The notes under the pieces are model-generated. The model had not been told where the DNA came from. It saw only the letters and a program-made list of their open reading frames with translations, and did no database searches. Shown piece after piece: positions 62,946-64,000 of a DNA stretch of 64,000 bases. Source of the stretch: Empedobacter tilapiae. GTDB taxonomy: Bacteria > Bacteroidota > Bacteroidia > Flavobacteriales > Weeksellaceae. Where the stretch lies: positions 62,001 to 126,000 of the forward strand of contig NZ_SRPE01000008.1 of assembly GCF_004785645.1 (NCBI RefSeq). The letters run 5' to 3'. Both the position numbers and the translations under genes were made by a program. Numbering within the stretch: position 1 is the stretch's first letter; the number at the start of each line of letters is the position of its first letter.

Positions 62946-63239
62946 ATGTTTTTCAAAAAGATTTTAAAAATGTTGACATCAAATTCGAATGTAGAAAATT
63001 ATTTACAAGAAGGTGCTTTATTGTTAGATGTTCGTACAAAAGCAGAGTTTTTGGTGGGACATCATGCAGATGCGATGAATATTCCGTTACAAGAATTAGA
63101 AGTAAGATTAAAGGAATTACCAAGCAAAAAAATTATAACAGTTTGTAGAAGTGGAGCTCGTAGTGCGCAAGCAGCAACAATTTTAAATAAAAATGGATTT
63201 GATGTAATAAACGGCGGTCCTTGGCAAACGATAAAATAA
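62946..63239 (+). CDS. Single-domain rhodanese
   Basis: A 97-residue rhodanese domain: ALLLDVRTKAEF, HHADAMNIPL and active-site VCRSGARSAQAA. It begins 1 bp after the dioxygenase gene. It should transfer sulfane sulfur to a thiol acceptor, perhaps thioredoxin encoded next. Confidence 0.92.
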   Translation: MFFKKILKMLTSNSNVENYLQEGALLLDVRTKAEFLVGHHADAMNIPLQELEVRLKELPSKKIITVCRSGARSAQAATILNKNGFDVINGGPWQTIK

Positions 63240-63264
63240 GTGTAATAATATCTAAATTTTAAAA

Positions 63265-63573
63265 ATGGATTTATTGGATAAAATACAAGGAAATGGTTAT
63301 TATTTGATTGATTTTTATGCAGATTGGTGTGCTCCATGTCAATTACAACTTCAGTTTTTAGAAAAATTGAAAGAAAAATTTCCTGAAAATGTAGAAATTA
63401 TAAAAATAGATGTAGATAAAGACAAAGTAAGTACTATTCAATTTGATGCAATGTATCAAGTAAATGGAGTACCAACTTTGATGCTTTTTCATCAAGGAAA
63501 GCTACTTTGGAAACATTATGGAGTAAAGTTTGAAGATGATTTACAGGTAATTGTGAAACAATTTTTGATATAA
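63265..63573 (+). CDS. Thioredoxin-family protein
   Basis: A 102-residue thioredoxin with active site WCAPCQ near residue 24 and the cis-Pro VPTLMLF near residue 71. It lacks a signal peptide. In this operon it probably reduces or accepts persulfide sulfur from the rhodaneses. Confidence 0.92.
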   Translation: MDLLDKIQGNGYYLIDFYADWCAPCQLQLQFLEKLKEKFPENVEIIKIDVDKDKVSTIQFDAMYQVNGVPTLMLFHQGKLLWKHYGVKFEDDLQVIVKQFLI

Positions 63574-63577
63574 AAAA

Positions 63578-63626
63578 GACAGTAGTTGCTTAATAATTCT
63601 TCTTAGAATCAAGTGCAACTACTGTC
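63578..63626. terminator. Terminator between convergent genes
   Basis: GACAGTAGTTGC (63578-63589) and GCAACTACTGTC (63615-63626) form a perfect 12-bp stem with a 25-nt loop, flanked by A and T runs; it can serve both strands. Confidence 0.65.
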
Positions 63627-63643
63627 AAATTATTTTCTTACTC

Positions 63644-63871
63644 TTACTTTTTTTTCACGTATTTTTTTGGACTTTTTTTGAATTCAACTTTACAGCTTTT
63701 ACTACAAAAACCATAAATTTTCTTTTGATAAATTGCAGTATCTGTTAAGAATTGTGCAGTATTCATTCCACAAATAGGATCTTTCTCGTTTAAAACTTTT
63801 ACTTTTAGTTTTTGTTGAGCAAAAATTGAAAAAGAGATGATGAAGAATGTTAATATTAATATTTTTTTCAT
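63644..63871 (-). CDS. Exported YHS-type metal-binding protein
   Basis: A 75-residue protein with a signal peptide (MKKILILTFFIISFSIFAQ) and a YHS-like domain: DPICGMN, then IYGFCSKSCKVEFKKSPKKY. The Cys pairs (C-x-x-x-C and CGM) are typical for copper or heavy-metal binding. It follows a gene whose end is at 63874, 2 bp upstream on the same strand. A role in metal handling is likely. Confidence 0.78.
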   Translation of the reverse strand: MKKILILTFFIISFSIFAQQKLKVKVLNEKDPICGMNTAQFLTDTAIYQKKIYGFCSKSCKVEFKKSPKKYVKKK

Positions 63872-63873
63872 TG

Positions 63874-64000
63874 TTATTGATTTTTAGATTGAAATAAATT
63901 GTAATTAAAAAAGAAACCTATTCTGTTTTTTACTTCGATTTCTCCCGAATTTAAATCAGAAAGTATAGGTTGAAAATATTCTATACCAAAATTAAATTTT
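63874..64000 (-). CDS. 3' end of an unknown gene upstream of the YHS gene
   Basis: The minus-strand frame is open from the window edge to a stop at 63874-63876 and encodes EIEVKNRIGFFFNYNLFQSK and a short end. Alternating aromatic residues suggest a beta-barrel outer-membrane strand, but too little is visible. It is 2 bp from the YHS gene, so the two are probably one operon. Confidence 0.4.
   Translation of the reverse strand, partial: KFNFGIEYFQPILSDLNSGEIEVKNRIGFFFNYNLFQSKNQ

Overview
The window is low-GC DNA (roughly one third G+C by eye) from a member of the Bacteroidota. The evidence is gliding-adhesin SprB-type repeats with a C-terminal type IX secretion (T9SS) sorting domain, signal peptides ending in NAQ or GAQ, TAnnTTTG promoter boxes, FabV, and small HTH proteins of a type I associate with Chryseobacterium, Elizabethkingia and Empedobacter. 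A Weeksellaceae-like flavobacterium is the best guess. No rRNA, tRNA or CRISPR array was seen.

Positions 1-8949 hold four co-oriented, closely packed surface genes: the 3' end of an SprB-repeat/T9SS protein, a PKD-domain lipoprotein, an outer-membrane barrel and a 1546-residue exported protein. They run directly into a polymorphic-toxin region (8960-29634). That region has two near-identical 'head' genes (8960-13888 and 20767-25338) encoding a signal peptide, a TANFOR-like N-terminus, an FN3 domain, a Gly/Pro linker and an HELGH metalloprotease-like domain, followed by divergent C-termini. Between and behind the heads lie immunity genes, 5'-truncated or frameshifted toxin ends, duplicated immunity genes, short recombination scars, REP-like palindromes, an IS1-family transposase and a repeated tail-terminator-spacer-head junction. 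Most recognisable toxin domains look like nucleases (PD-(D/E)xK type or GHH type). This is the Bacteroidota counterpart of the orphan toxin/immunity arrays of Rhs and CDI systems.

Positions 30090-42453 form one tellurium-resistance (Ter) stress operon: four TerD-family proteins, a HAD phosphatase-like protein, a phosphoribosyltransferase-like protein, TelA, an uncharacterised protein, three TerY-type VWA proteins, a PP2C phosphatase, a protein kinase and TerC. It is followed by a translationally coupled trio, TerB-C protein, BrxD-like ATPase and Lhr-like helicase (42558-47456), which resembles a defence module. Two tandem 61-nt repeats with hairpins follow, candidates for small RNAs.

Positions 47880-51953 (minus strand) hold a repeat-rich exported protein with two accompanying genes. 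Then come housekeeping genes: an amino-acid permease, fabV, two small HTH proteins, lysA and a membrane-anchored metallo-beta-lactamase-fold hydrolase. Positions 58678-63573 are a sulfur/sulfide-handling regulon: a YeeE/YedE transporter pair, a Crp/Fnr regulator, a YeiH-type exporter, a persulfide dioxygenase-rhodanese fusion, a rhodanese and a thioredoxin. Its three promoters carry the same GTAAC-N4-GTTAC-type operator at exactly the same distance from the -7 box. A YHS-type metal-binding protein and the end of another gene close the window on the minus strand.
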